This document shows, one piece after another, positions 1 to 6,142 of a stretch of 8,728 nt of DNA. A model generated the notes under the pieces. That model saw nothing but the letters and a program-made list of their open reading frames with translations, was not told the origin of the DNA and ran no database searches. The stretch comes from Microcaldota archaeon (lineage in GTDB: Archaea; Micrarchaeota; Micrarchaeia; Anstonellales; Anstonellaceae). Each line of letters starts with the position of its first letter. Within the stretch, counting starts at the first letter, position 1. The stretch is from NCBI GenBank assembly GCA_023248665.1, contig JAHFEC010000047.1, forward strand, positions 1 through 8,728. Reading direction: 5' to 3'. The position numbers and the translations under genes are program-made.

Positions 1-527
1 GACGCGGATTTCCACATGTCGCGCGGCAGGCCCGCCTTCTCGCACAAGGCCTCGAGGAATTGCGTCCCGTCCCAATTCCATTCGATGGGCACCTGCGGCA
101 GCAGGAGAGCGGACGCGCGGCCGTATTCGAGGATGAGCCCGTCGCGGCCGATTTTGAGCGCTTTCATCCTCGCCGCCGGGTCCCGAACCTTCAATTCCTC
201 GGGCACGGTGAGCACGCTCACCTCGAAAACGATCGAATCCAGCTCGCCGGCCTGCACGGGCCTGAACCTCGAATCCTCAAGGCCCGCGGCGCAGGCGGCC
301 TTTGTTATCGCCCGCCCCAACGGCATCTTAGGATACGGGAATCCGATGCCTGCGCGCAGCTCGCGCGCCGGATAGGTGTGCAATGAGACGAAAACGCCCC
401 GCGCATCCTCGAAGATCGGCGAGCCGCCGACTGGCCCGGCTTCGCGGCCTTCAATCGCGTCTCGCAGGGCCGTCCGCGCCCCGCGCACCGCCATCCCGCC
501 CTCGCGGGCCTCCGGCATCCCTCCCAT
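1..527 (-). CDS. AMMECR1-family protein, C-terminus cut by window edge
   Basis: The minus strand is open for 175 codons from an ATG at 527 to the window edge and reads as an AMMECR1-domain protein. Visible family features in order are ARGVFVSLHTYPARELRAGIG (about residues 42-62), PLGRAITKAA (69-78), the DSRFRP segment (85-90), EVSVLTVPEEL (102-112), an IGRDGLILEYG stretch, then LLLPQVPIEW and a C-terminal FLEALCEKAGLP. The family is found in archaea, bacteria and eukaryotes; its biochemical role is not firmly established. The expected LRGCIG signature is LRAGIG here (residues 57-62), so its cysteine is gone. I chose ATG 527 because an in-frame TGA lies two codons upstream and a TATA-like element is centred about 25 nt upstream, which fits a leaderless transcript. 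ATGs at 518 and 494 are also in frame. Roughly the last few tens of residues lie outside the window. Confidence 0.9.
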   Translation of the reverse strand, partial: MGGMPEAREGGMAVRGARTALRDAIEGREAGPVGGSPIFEDARGVFVSLHTYPARELRAGIGFPYPKMPLGRAITKAACAAGLEDSRFRPVQAGELDSIVFEVSVLTVPEELKVRDPAARMKALKIGRDGLILEYGRASALLLPQVPIEWNWDGTQFLEALCEKAGLPRDMWKSA

Positions 528-548
528 GGCTCAAGAACGTCTGCAAAG

Positions 549-556
549 TTATTAAT
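549..556. promoter_or_regulatory. Shared divergent TATA element
   Basis: TTATTAAT on plus, ATTAATAA on minus, lies in the 72-bp gap between two divergent genes. Its centre is about 25 nt from the minus-strand ATG at 527, the usual distance between an archaeal TATA box and the transcription start, so the AMMECR1 mRNA would be leaderless. Read on plus, it would start transcription near 578 and give the gene at 600 a leader of about 20 nt with a GTGAT motif (592-596) as a weak ribosome site. Use in both directions is inferred. Confidence 0.55.
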
Positions 557-599
557 CCTGCCCACCCATTCATCCTCATCCGCCTCTTGCCGTGATATT

Positions 600-1118
600 A
601 TGGATTTCGTCCCGCAGATCATCGCCGTGCGCAAGCCCGCCTCTGACCTGCTCGCTTCGCTGGAGAACGAGTATTGCGCCATCGGCTCCAGATTCGGGTA
701 CGTGAAAGTGCAGTCCCCGCTCTTTCTGATGCTCAAAAGGCCGGATTCGCAGGTCGGCTTCGAGCTGCAGTTCGGCAGCGAGCGCGAATTCGAGGGCTCG
801 CTGGGCCTGCTGCAAAAAAGCGGCTCGGACCTGTGCTTTCTCATCACGTCATCCAAGGCGCACTCCATGCGGCTCAACGACATCAAGAGCCTGCTTTCGC
901 GCAAGTTCCAGATCAAGGAACAGAAATTCGTTCTCGTGGACGTCGAGAACTCGCGCTCCTTCTTCGTGAATTTCGAGTGGGACAAATTCTCCTCGCAAGT
1001 GGGCCGGCCGGACTGGTCGCGCCCCGGCCCGATGCCGGCGCAGCCGCTTTTCCGCTCGCAGAACGGTCGGTCGAAGCCGATCTACGGCAAGAGAGGGGAG
1101 CACAAGAAGCAGGATTGA
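600..1118 (+). CDS. Conserved-looking hypothetical protein, 172 aa
   Basis: I do not recognise this family. The protein has no signal peptide or membrane span, so it is probably cytoplasmic. Residues 1 to about 130 look like a compact alpha/beta domain: a hydrophobic strand (DLCFLITSS, about 77-85), a helix over the LNDIKSLLSRKF segment, and a second strand KFVLVDVENS (about 109-118). The last 40 residues are rich in proline, arginine, glutamine and lysine and look disordered, ending in GEHKKQD. ATG 600 is the likely start; a GTGAT motif (592-596) sits just upstream. The competing long minus-strand frame (305-985) would overlap both this gene and the AMMECR1 gene and has no family resemblance. 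The acidic residues near the strands superficially recall nuclease folds, but I see no definite PD-(D/E)XK motif and assign no function. Confidence 0.75.
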   Translation: MDFVPQIIAVRKPASDLLASLENEYCAIGSRFGYVKVQSPLFLMLKRPDSQVGFELQFGSEREFEGSLGLLQKSGSDLCFLITSSKAHSMRLNDIKSLLSRKFQIKEQKFVLVDVENSRSFFVNFEWDKFSSQVGRPDWSRPGPMPAQPLFRSQNGRSKPIYGKRGEHKKQD

Positions 1119-1320
1119 GTACCGGGGCGGGCCCGAATGTTGTCGAGCAGATTCGCGTTCGCGGCCGAACTGGCCACCCGGGCCGGAATGTGAAAGCGAA
1201 CGTGCATCTCCTTCTGCCCCGTTTTGCCACAACACATTTTTACAACTTTTACAAAAGGTTTAAATACTGTTTTCGACATATACTACCTCATACCCACGCT
1301 AAAATACGGGGAGATTTGAC
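1119..1320 (+). promoter_or_regulatory. Intergenic leader and promoter of the 782-aa membrane protein
   Basis: This gap of about 200 bases contains no recognisable gene. Its last third is AT-rich with T-runs around 1237-1250 that could end transcription of the upstream gene. A perfect archaeal TATA box, TTTAAATA, lies at 1259-1266, predicting a start near 1288 and a leader of about 30 nt. GGGGAG at 1308-1313 is a plausible ribosome binding site seven bases ahead of the GTG start at 1321. Unlike the leaderless genes in this window, this gene seems to use Shine-Dalgarno initiation. Confidence 0.65.
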
Positions 1321-3669
1321 GTGAAAAAGTTTGTCCTAACCTCACTGGTGCTCGCGCTGGCCCTGCTCGTTTCGGGCATGGCATGGGCCGACGCGCAGGC
1401 CAGCTATCCCATCGACGGCCTAGTGGCCACCCGCTCGCTCCACGTGCGCGAGATCGGGCATCTTGATTTCTCCACGGGCGCCGTCTCCAGCCCTTGGTAC
1501 GAGAGCACCGTCACGTTGGGCGTGAAAAACAGCGGCCCGACCGCCCATACGGGCATCGTTCTCGAGGAGAATCTGGCCTACTTGCCGGCCAATGTCCGTC
1601 TGGCCTATTCTGTCGAGCCTTCCTCGGTCGGCCACAAGGCCGCCTGGTCGATCCCCTATCTGGCGTCCGGCGAGCAGTTCCTCGTCAACATCACGGTCAT
1701 GGCGCTCGTGCCCGACAGCGCCATCGGCGCGCAGGGCCCGCCCGGCCTTGAATATGCCCGCCCCATCGCCAGCCTTCAGGCCCCCCAATCCATCGACCAG
1801 AGCGGCACCGTGGTCTTGCGCCTGCTCGATCGCGCCCGGCAGCCGATCCCCTCCTCTCAAGTGGAGGTGAGCGCGCCGGACGGCCGCCTCCGCGTCCTGA
1901 CCACCGATCCGGCCGGCTACGCCCGCTTCGACGCCCCGCTCGCCGGCATCTACACCTACCGCGTCCCCGCATACACTCTCGATTTCATCCCGTCCACCCA
2001 AAGCCTCCAGCCCGCGCCCGTCATCCCTCCCACCACTGGCGCGATGGTGGGTACGACCCCGCCGCCACAAAACGAGACCGACCTCTTCAACAATCTCCTT
2101 CTGGCCGGGGTCATCCTGATCGGGCTCGTTCTGGCCGCCTTCATCGGCCTCGTGCTCCTCGGGTTCCTGAGCCGTTCCGGCATCGAGCGCGATTCCGATT
2201 CGCCGCCGGACTCCCCCCGCGCTGTCATCGAGGAAGATTCCGGCATCGAGTTGAGATCCTCCCGTTCGACCAGCGGCGCTCGCGGCGCGGTATCGTCCGA
2301 TGAAGCGCACGCCCCGCCTGCCGGCGCGTCCTCCGCCGCTCCGGCGGCTTTTGGTTCCCCGCCCGCCGGCTACGCCTCCCCGGTTGGCGCCTCCTATTCC
2401 ATCTCATCTTCCACTTCCACGACCCTGAGCGGTTCTTCTCAAGACGCCGAAAGCCTGTCCGAGCGGACCCGGCGTCTGGTCGCCAGCCGCCGCGGTCTCC
2501 CGGCGTCCGAGTCCGAAGCCGGGGAAGCGGGCCCGTCCGGCGCCGCGCCGGAAGATTCCATCCCCTCTACGGTCCCGTCCTCGTTGTCCTCTGAGCGCGG
2601 GGAGGATTCGGACTGGACCGAGAGCACCACGGTTCAGGATGCCCGGGCCCCCGTTCAGGAAGCGAAGCCGTCCGGCTCCAAGCCGAACCTTGTCATTCCC
2701 ACCCGTCTTGTCGAGGAGTTCGAGGCCGCCTCGCGCGAGCGGCGCGCCCCGTCCGACCCCGAGAGCGACGAGGACGCTTCCGACAAGATTGACGACGAGG
2801 CCATCCGCAAGACCATCGAGGAGCTCGAGCAATTGCGCGCCGAGCTCGCGGCGCGCTCGCCCTCCGGCGCCCGCCCGGATGAAACCTCCGACGAGCAGAA
2901 AGCCGAGGCCAAGGAGCAGGAAAACACCGAAACCATGCCTGAGGAGGATGACGGGCCCGCCGCGTCCGACGATAGCGAGGAACCCGCCCCGCCCGGCGGC
3001 GACGCCGAACCGGCGGGAGAGCCGGAGCCGATCCGAGGCAAGAAGAGTCTCCACGACATCGACCTGGGCCGTCTCGAGCGCGAGGAGGAAGAGGACCTGA
3101 CCCAAGAGGGCATCTCCATCATCGACCCCGAGAAGACGGGGCGCGAGAGCGCGCGGGAGAAGAAGGATCTGGTGCAGAAGGCCATCGACGAGATAACGGT
3201 GGAGGAAGCCAAGCCGGGCACGCCGGAGCAAACCACGCCATATGCCGAAAGCTCGCAGGAAGAAATCACGCAAACCCGCAGGATAACCTTCCCTGCCAAG
3301 AGCGAAAGAACCCTGCCCTCAAAGAAATCGGCCCGCAAAATCCGGCCCGTGGCTGCCCCCGGGAAGGCGGCCCGCGAATCCAAGTTCATCGTGCCGGTCA
3401 TCAAGCCATTGCATGTTCCCGCGGCAAAGCCGCTCGCCAAGCGTGCGCCGAAAAAACCCGCGCCGCAAGAGGCGAAACCCCGAAAGTCTGCCCAACCAAG
3501 CCCTCGCCGGGAACCCGAAAAATCCGCCCCAGACAAACCAGAAGCAGCGAAACCCAAAAACGCGCCCCGCGCGTCAAAAGAGCCACCGCGCCAAAAATCA
3601 GGGCGCCCGCGCCAAAAAGGGCACGAGGGCCGCGATCATCCCGCCAAGCGCGGCAAGGGCAAGAAGTAA
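1321..3669 (+). CDS. Large single-span membrane protein with long charged disordered tail
   Basis: The 782-residue product starts at GTG 1321 behind a TATA box and a GGGGAG ribosome site. Residues 1-25 form a signal peptide (MKKF, a hydrophobic core, then AWADA). Residues 26 to about 250 are beta-rich and extracytoplasmic: a first domain around TVTLGVKNSGP resembles Ig-like or DUF11-type domains, and a second (about 165-225, with GTVVLRLLDRARQPIP and a GYARFDAP turn) resembles carboxypeptidase-regulatory or Big-type domains. A proline- and threonine-rich stalk leads to one membrane span at about 258-283. The remaining ~500 residues should be cytoplasmic and disordered: Ser/Ala/Pro-rich, then strongly acidic with some predicted helix (about 480-650), then from about 655 a Lys/Pro/Ala/Arg tail like a histone H1 tail. 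The family is unknown to me. A surface sensor or envelope-to-nucleoid tether is speculation. Confidence 0.85.
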   Translation: MKKFVLTSLVLALALLVSGMAWADAQASYPIDGLVATRSLHVREIGHLDFSTGAVSSPWYESTVTLGVKNSGPTAHTGIVLEENLAYLPANVRLAYSVEPSSVGHKAAWSIPYLASGEQFLVNITVMALVPDSAIGAQGPPGLEYARPIASLQAPQSIDQSGTVVLRLLDRARQPIPSSQVEVSAPDGRLRVLTTDPAGYARFDAPLAGIYTYRVPAYTLDFIPSTQSLQPAPVIPPTTGAMVGTTPPPQNETDLFNNLLLAGVILIGLVLAAFIGLVLLGFLSRSGIERDSDSPPDSPRAVIEEDSGIELRSSRSTSGARGAVSSDEAHAPPAGASSAAPAAFGSPPAGYASPVGASYSISSSTSTTLSGSSQDAESLSERTRRLVASRRGLPASESEAGEAGPSGAAPEDSIPSTVPSSLSSERGEDSDWTESTTVQDARAPVQEAKPSGSKPNLVIPTRLVEEFEAASRERRAPSDPESDEDASDKIDDEAIRKTIEELEQLRAELAARSPSGARPDETSDEQKAEAKEQENTETMPEEDDGPAASDDSEEPAPPGGDAEPAGEPEPIRGKKSLHDIDLGRLEREEEEDLTQEGISIIDPEKTGRESAREKKDLVQKAIDEITVEEAKPGTPEQTTPYAESSQEEITQTRRITFPAKSERTLPSKKSARKIRPVAAPGKAARESKFIVPVIKPLHVPAAKPLAKRAPKKPAPQEAKPRKSAQPSPRREPEKSAPDKPEAAKPKNAPRASKEPPRQKSGRPRQKGHEGRDHPAKRGKGKK

Positions 3670-3676
3670 TCCGCCC

Positions 3677-3722
3677 TTTTTTTCGCCGTCCGAAAATTCG
3701 TCGCTTTACGATTGCTTTTTTT
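3677..3722 (+). terminator. Oligo-T termination region
   Basis: Two runs of seven T (3677-3683 and 3716-3722) follow the stop codon at 3669, with no strong hairpin. Archaeal RNA polymerase terminates at such T-runs. The second run continues into TTTTTTTAA and may also serve as a poor TATA element for the gene at 3757, about 37 nt downstream. Confidence 0.5.
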
Positions 3723-3756
3723 AACCTCTTCGCGCCATCTTAGCTTTGCGATCTAG

Positions 3757-4170
3757 ATGCAAGTCGAGAAAGCCCCGGACGTGCAGGTCATGGTGGATGA
3801 CATCGTGACCACGCTCAACACCGACTACCTCAACCAGCACCGCCTCATCTGCATGCGCAGCCGCGAGTCCAGCGCGAACGCCTATGCGCGCATCTGGAAC
3901 CTGCCCAACATCTGGCAGAAAGCCCTCGACGTGGGCACCTTTTACGTCATCGAGGTGCTCGCTGAGCATTTCGACCGCCTGCCTCAGGACAAGAAGGAGC
4001 AGGTGCTGGTGCACGAATTATTGCACATCCCGAAAACATTTTCCGGCGCGCTCCTCGCACACGGGCACCCGAGCGCGCCGGTCAACGACCGCACGGCCAT
4101 GCGGCTCTGGAAGGAATACAAGCAGAAGAAAGAGAAGCTCGCACGCTCGGGCGCGTTCGAGGGCGAATAA
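3757..4170 (+). CDS. Putative zinc metallopeptidase, COG4900-like, 137 aa
   Basis: The protein carries an HExxH zinc motif, HELLH at residues 86-90, followed by IPKTFSGALLAHGH, where H102 or H104 would be the third metal ligand. This short layout, with the HELLHIP and HGH segments close together, matches the small predicted metallopeptidases grouped as COG4900 as I remember them; substrates are unknown. There is no signal peptide, so it should be cytoplasmic. The C-terminus is a charged helix (KEYKQKKEKL) ending in FEGE. ATG 3757 is the only reasonable start because an in-frame TAG lies immediately before it; no ribosome site is visible, so translation probably starts near the 5' end of the mRNA. 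The last 50 bases of the gene belong to a tandem duplication. Function beyond metal binding is inferred from the motif alone. Confidence 0.8.
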   Translation: MQVEKAPDVQVMVDDIVTTLNTDYLNQHRLICMRSRESSANAYARIWNLPNIWQKALDVGTFYVIEVLAEHFDRLPQDKKEQVLVHELLHIPKTFSGALLAHGHPSAPVNDRTAMRLWKEYKQKKEKLARSGAFEGE

Positions 4171-4242
4171 GCGCTTGTCACGAGCAGAAGAAAGAGAAGC
4201 TCGCGCGCTCGGGCGCATTTGGGAACGAATGTTCGCTCGTCA
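4121..4242 (+). repeat. Diverged tandem duplication of a gene 3' end
   Basis: Two 60-bp units, 4121-4180 and 4183-4242, align without gaps at about 50 of 60 positions; the first 22 bases are identical. Unit 1 encodes the last 16 residues and stop of the metallopeptidase plus ten bases beyond. Unit 2 is a noncoding echo whose final three bases are the stop codon of the convergent minus-strand zinc-protein gene. Confidence 0.85.
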
Positions 4243-4773
4243 ATCCCACTCGATTTTGCCCTCTTCCTTCACATCCCGGCTCGAGAACATCCGGTTGATC
4301 GCCATGCTCAGGTCCGGGACATGGATTCGCTCCGGGTTGGCGTACGGCGCGCAAGCCGTGCAATACGCGCCCCCGTCCGGCGCGTAGAACGGCCATCTCG
4401 CCTCTTTCCCGCAGCGGGCGCAGCGCACGCCGCCCCCGTGCCCCCGGCTGTCCCGGCATTGCTTGCAGGCGTTCAGCCCGTCGCGGACCTGGAATTTCTC
4501 CTCCCACGATTTTATCTCCCGGTGGCAGAAGGCGCACTCCTTCTCCTTGGCCTCCCGCACTTCCGTGATATAACACGACGAACAGAATAAATTGTCCTTG
4601 AAGTTCTTCATGCCGTCGATGCGCTGGTAGGCGCCGCAGCGGTGGCAGTAGCGGTGGGTGTCCGCGTCGTGCTTGCGCTCGTGGCAGGTGAGGCAGTAGC
4701 GGTCGTTCTGGTAAAATTCGCCGATGTACCAGTCCGGGATCTCGGAGCCGCACAACGCGCAATATTCGGCCAT
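4240..4773 (-). CDS. Eight-CxxC zinc-binding protein, 177 aa
   Basis: Sixteen cysteines form eight CxxC pairs at residues 5/8, 27/30, 43/46, 64/67, 80/83, 103/106, 118/121 and 138/141, evenly spaced so that adjacent pairs should build four zinc modules. The spacing of 17-20 residues between paired knuckles, and histidines near them (H31, H35, H40, H84), recall treble-clef or LIM-like fingers arranged in tandem. The C-terminal 35 residues lack cysteines. No signal peptide is present. The ATG at 4773 lies 4 nt after the stop of the endonuclease-like gene, with a strong GAGGTG ribosome site inside that gene's end, so the two are translated from one mRNA. The protein could bind RNA or scaffold a complex, possibly with the splicing endonuclease, but the only evidence for that is the operon. 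I cannot name the family. Confidence 0.85.
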   Translation of the reverse strand: MAEYCALCGSEIPDWYIGEFYQNDRYCLTCHERKHDADTHRYCHRCGAYQRIDGMKNFKDNLFCSSCYITEVREAKEKECAFCHREIKSWEEKFQVRDGLNACKQCRDSRGHGGGVRCARCGKEARWPFYAPDGGAYCTACAPYANPERIHVPDLSMAINRMFSSRDVKEEGKIEWD

Positions 4774-4777
4774 CCGC

Positions 4778-5383
4778 CTACACCTCGATCGGCGGCTTGC
4801 TCACTTTAATCAGGCACGGCTTGCCTTCCTTGACATATCCCAGAACAAGCTCGAGGCGCAGGAGGCGCGCGACGGCCAGCTCCCGTTCCAGCGTTTCGAG
4901 GCTGGCCTGCCAGTCCTTGTCCACGAGGCGCAGGATGCTCTGGGGCCGCTCGTGCTCGCGCCCCACTCCCTTGGCATAGACCCGCCACATGAGTGGCGAG
5001 CCGGACGAGAAGCGCACCACGTTGCCGCCGAGGCGCAGGGCGCGATAAATCAGGTAAATATTTTCGGGCATGAGCGCTTCGGCAGGCGGCATTTTCGCCG
5101 CCCCTCTGCCGGTCGCGCCCTTCGCGCCGGCTTTATGGCCTGCCGTCTTCTTGCCTGTCTTTTTTTTCGCGGCTCCTGTTTCGAGCTTGGCGAAAATCTG
5201 GGGCGGCGTGAGCGGTTTCTTCCCCTCCTCCACTTGGACGATGTTCCTCTCCGCGAGGAATGCCGCCTCGAGCGGATGCAACTCTACCCCGCCTTCGCTC
5301 CTCCTGCCGAAGCCCGCGCCGAGGATGTCCCGGCCGAGCTTCTCGTCGGATTCGATGATCTTCCCTTTCAGGCAAATGGCCAT
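4778..5383 (-). CDS. endA: tRNA-splicing endonuclease homologue, possibly structural subunit
   Basis: The 201-residue product resembles archaeal tRNA-intron endonuclease, which cuts bulge-helix-bulge junctions in pre-tRNA. The N-terminal domain (1 to about 67) has the family pattern: KGKIIESDE, GAGFGRR, then VELHPLEAAFLAERN and a LTPPQIFAKLE helix. The C-terminal domain (about 108-200) has the IYRALRLGGNVVRF, WRVYAKGVGREHERP and ELVLGYV segments. Tyr136 and His144 sit where two catalytic residues are expected. The catalytic lysine, normally just before the LVLAVV-type strand, seems replaced (L177/E178). A Lys/Gly/Ala-rich linker at about 69-99 separates the domains and is unusual. I chose ATG 5383 over ATG 5407 because the latter overlaps a TATA box (5406-5411) that lies 25 nt upstream of 5383. 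The gene leads an operon with the zinc protein. It may be a structural subunit; a catalytic partner is not in this window. Confidence 0.75.
   Translation of the reverse strand: MAICLKGKIIESDEKLGRDILGAGFGRRSEGGVELHPLEAAFLAERNIVQVEEGKKPLTPPQIFAKLETGAAKKKTGKKTAGHKAGAKGATGRGAAKMPPAEALMPENIYLIYRALRLGGNVVRFSSGSPLMWRVYAKGVGREHERPQSILRLVDKDWQASLETLERELAVARLLRLELVLGYVKEGKPCLIKVSKPPIEV
4781..4786 (-). promoter_or_regulatory. Strong Shine-Dalgarno inside endA 3' end
   Basis: GAGGTG on the minus strand matches the archaeal 16S 3' end and lies seven bases before the ATG at 4773. It overlaps the last sense codons of the endonuclease-like gene and indicates translation of the second gene from the same mRNA. 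Confidence 0.8.
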
Positions 5384-5405
5384 GCTCCAGAATCGGCGGG
5401 GAGCC

Positions 5406-5411
5406 ATATAA
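5406..5411 (-). promoter_or_regulatory. TATA box of the endA-zinc protein operon
   Basis: The minus strand reads CCTTATATGG over 5413-5404, with TTATAT at its core. Its centre is 25 nt upstream of ATG 5383, predicting a leaderless mRNA and deciding the start codon. Confidence 0.65.
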
Positions 5412-5435
5412 GGGTTGCGGCCCTCTTTTGACCGG

Positions 5436-5473
5436 CGTCGAAATCAGGCCTGCCTCCATTTCACGCCGTCCTT
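5436..5473 (-). repeat. Distal copy of cysS 3'-end direct repeat
   Basis: This 38-bp stretch aligns without gaps to 6143-6180 at 32 of 38 positions. It reads as a vestige of the cysS C-terminus: in the toxin's frame, after the toxin stop, 16 codons end in KDGVKWRQA and a TGA, against KDGVKYRYA and TGA in cysS. Identity continues 8 bases past both stop codons. Together with its partner it brackets the toxin-antitoxin genes. Confidence 0.75.
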
Positions 5474-5494
5474 TACAAGGGCCGCGATTTTCCA

Positions 5495-5749
5495 TCACCC
5501 ATACGCTTCATCGTGGTGCGAAAAGCGCAGCAGACGCACGGTTGAGGGTTCCTCAATCTCGTAGATGAGCACAAAGCATGCGGCGATGTGCACGCGCCGC
5601 GTCCCGTGCAGGGCATTGCCCAGCGGTTTGTAGTGATGAGGGTTCTCGAGGATTTCCGAGATTTTATGGCCCAGCGCCTCGGACAGCCCGCGGTTCTTGC
5701 GGGTGAGCTTGCGGATCTGCTCCTCACACTTTGGCCGGACGTCCAACAC
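5495..5749 (-). CDS. RelE-superfamily toxin, putative mRNA interferase
   Basis: The 84-residue protein has the RelE/ParE layout: two N-terminal helices (CEEQIRKLTRKN and LGHKISEILENP), then a beta sheet from TRRVHIAACFVLIYEIE through TVRLLRFSHHDEAYG. The basic TRR segment, the LIY strand and the final HHDEAY motif are typical of RelE-like ribosome-dependent or free mRNA endonucleases; HHDEAY recalls the YafQ/RelE branch. It lies 13 bases after the antitoxin gene and is surely co-transcribed. The start is unsettled. GTG 5749 is the first standard start, but a near-perfect AGGTGAT ribosome site ends 12 bases upstream of it. An in-frame ATT three codons earlier would give an N-terminus ISYVLDV, like the MSY start of many relatives. 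The next 16 sense codons after the TGA are a cysS-like remnant. Confidence 0.85.
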   Translation of the reverse strand: MLDVRPKCEEQIRKLTRKNRGLSEALGHKISEILENPHHYKPLGNALHGTRRVHIAACFVLIYEIEEPSTVRLLRFSHHDEAYG

Positions 5750-5762
5750 ATAAGAAATGGGA

Positions 5763-6068
5763 TCACCTAAGCAGTTCTTTGAGCGTCATCCGCCTGCCGG
5801 GCCGGCCCATCTCGCTGCGGATTTTTTCTACGAACTCCTTTTTCATCGGCTTCTCGTCCACCGGGTGCCAGTCGTTTTCCTCCATCCATGCCAAGTCATC
5901 GGTGCTGAACGGCTCCCTGTCCACGTATTTTCGCAAAATGTCCAGCTTGCGAAGCTCGTACACTTTCTGCAAAATGGCCTTCTTGGCCACCTCGCTCCAG
6001 CGCACCTCATCGTAATTTTCCATCTGCCGCCGGACGTCATCCTGGATTGAAATCGTGATATTCGCCAT
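5763..6068 (-). CDS. Ribbon-helix-helix antitoxin
   Basis: The 101-residue product starts with MANITISIQDDVRRQM, a ribbon-helix-helix DNA-binding strand and helix, followed by a second helix at WSEVAKKAILQKVYELRKLD. Such N-termini are seen in VapB- and CopG-like antitoxins. The C-terminal half is highly charged (DDLAWMEENDW, KPMKKEFVEKIRSEM, LKELLR) and would wrap the toxin. It immediately precedes the RelE-like toxin, the usual antitoxin-first order. The start at ATG 6068 has a GGTGA ribosome site at 6073-6077, and a palindromic operator candidate lies just upstream, so it probably represses its own operon. RHH antitoxins of this form often pair with PIN-domain VapC, so pairing with a RelE fold is somewhat less usual. 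Confidence 0.85.
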   Translation of the reverse strand: MANITISIQDDVRRQMENYDEVRWSEVAKKAILQKVYELRKLDILRKYVDREPFSTDDLAWMEENDWHPVDEKPMKKEFVEKIRSEMGRPGRRMTLKELLR

Positions 6069-6072
6069 ATGC

Positions 6073-6108
6073 TCACCACATAATATCGTGATATCACAGA
6101 ATTTAATA
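6073..6108 (-). promoter_or_regulatory. Toxin-antitoxin promoter with palindromic operator
   Basis: On the minus strand, TATTAAATT (6108-6100) serves as TATA box, predicting initiation near 6078. Between it and the start lies a perfect 10-bp palindrome, GTGATATCAC (6088-6097), placed where a bound ribbon-helix-helix dimer would block polymerase. A GGTGA ribosome site (6077-6073) follows, with a leader of about 10 nt. Autorepression is inferred from layout. Confidence 0.65.
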
Positions 6109-6142
6109 CTTTTGGTGAACCCGGTCAGTCATTGTGAAAAGC

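Noticed and set aside
305..985. 226-codon open frame on minus
   Set aside because: It overlaps the AMMECR1 gene in another frame and lies opposite the gene at 600; its product has no family resemblance and is a by-product of GC-rich coding.
1129..1191. Short repeat of a GGGCCSGAATGT element (near 1129 and 1180) and of TTTTACAA (near 1237 and 1247)
   Set aside because: Two copies each, 8-12 bases; too short to separate from chance in biased sequence.
2404..3557. Long minus-strand frames opposite the 782-aa gene (289 and 300 codons), and 1420-2310
   Set aside because: They mirror codon periodicity of a GC-rich low-complexity gene. The plus frame has a signal peptide, membrane span, promoter and ribosome site; these do not.
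5384..5407. Longer endA start at ATG 5407
   Set aside because: This ATG lies within the TATA box itself, and the extra eight residues do not extend the family domain.
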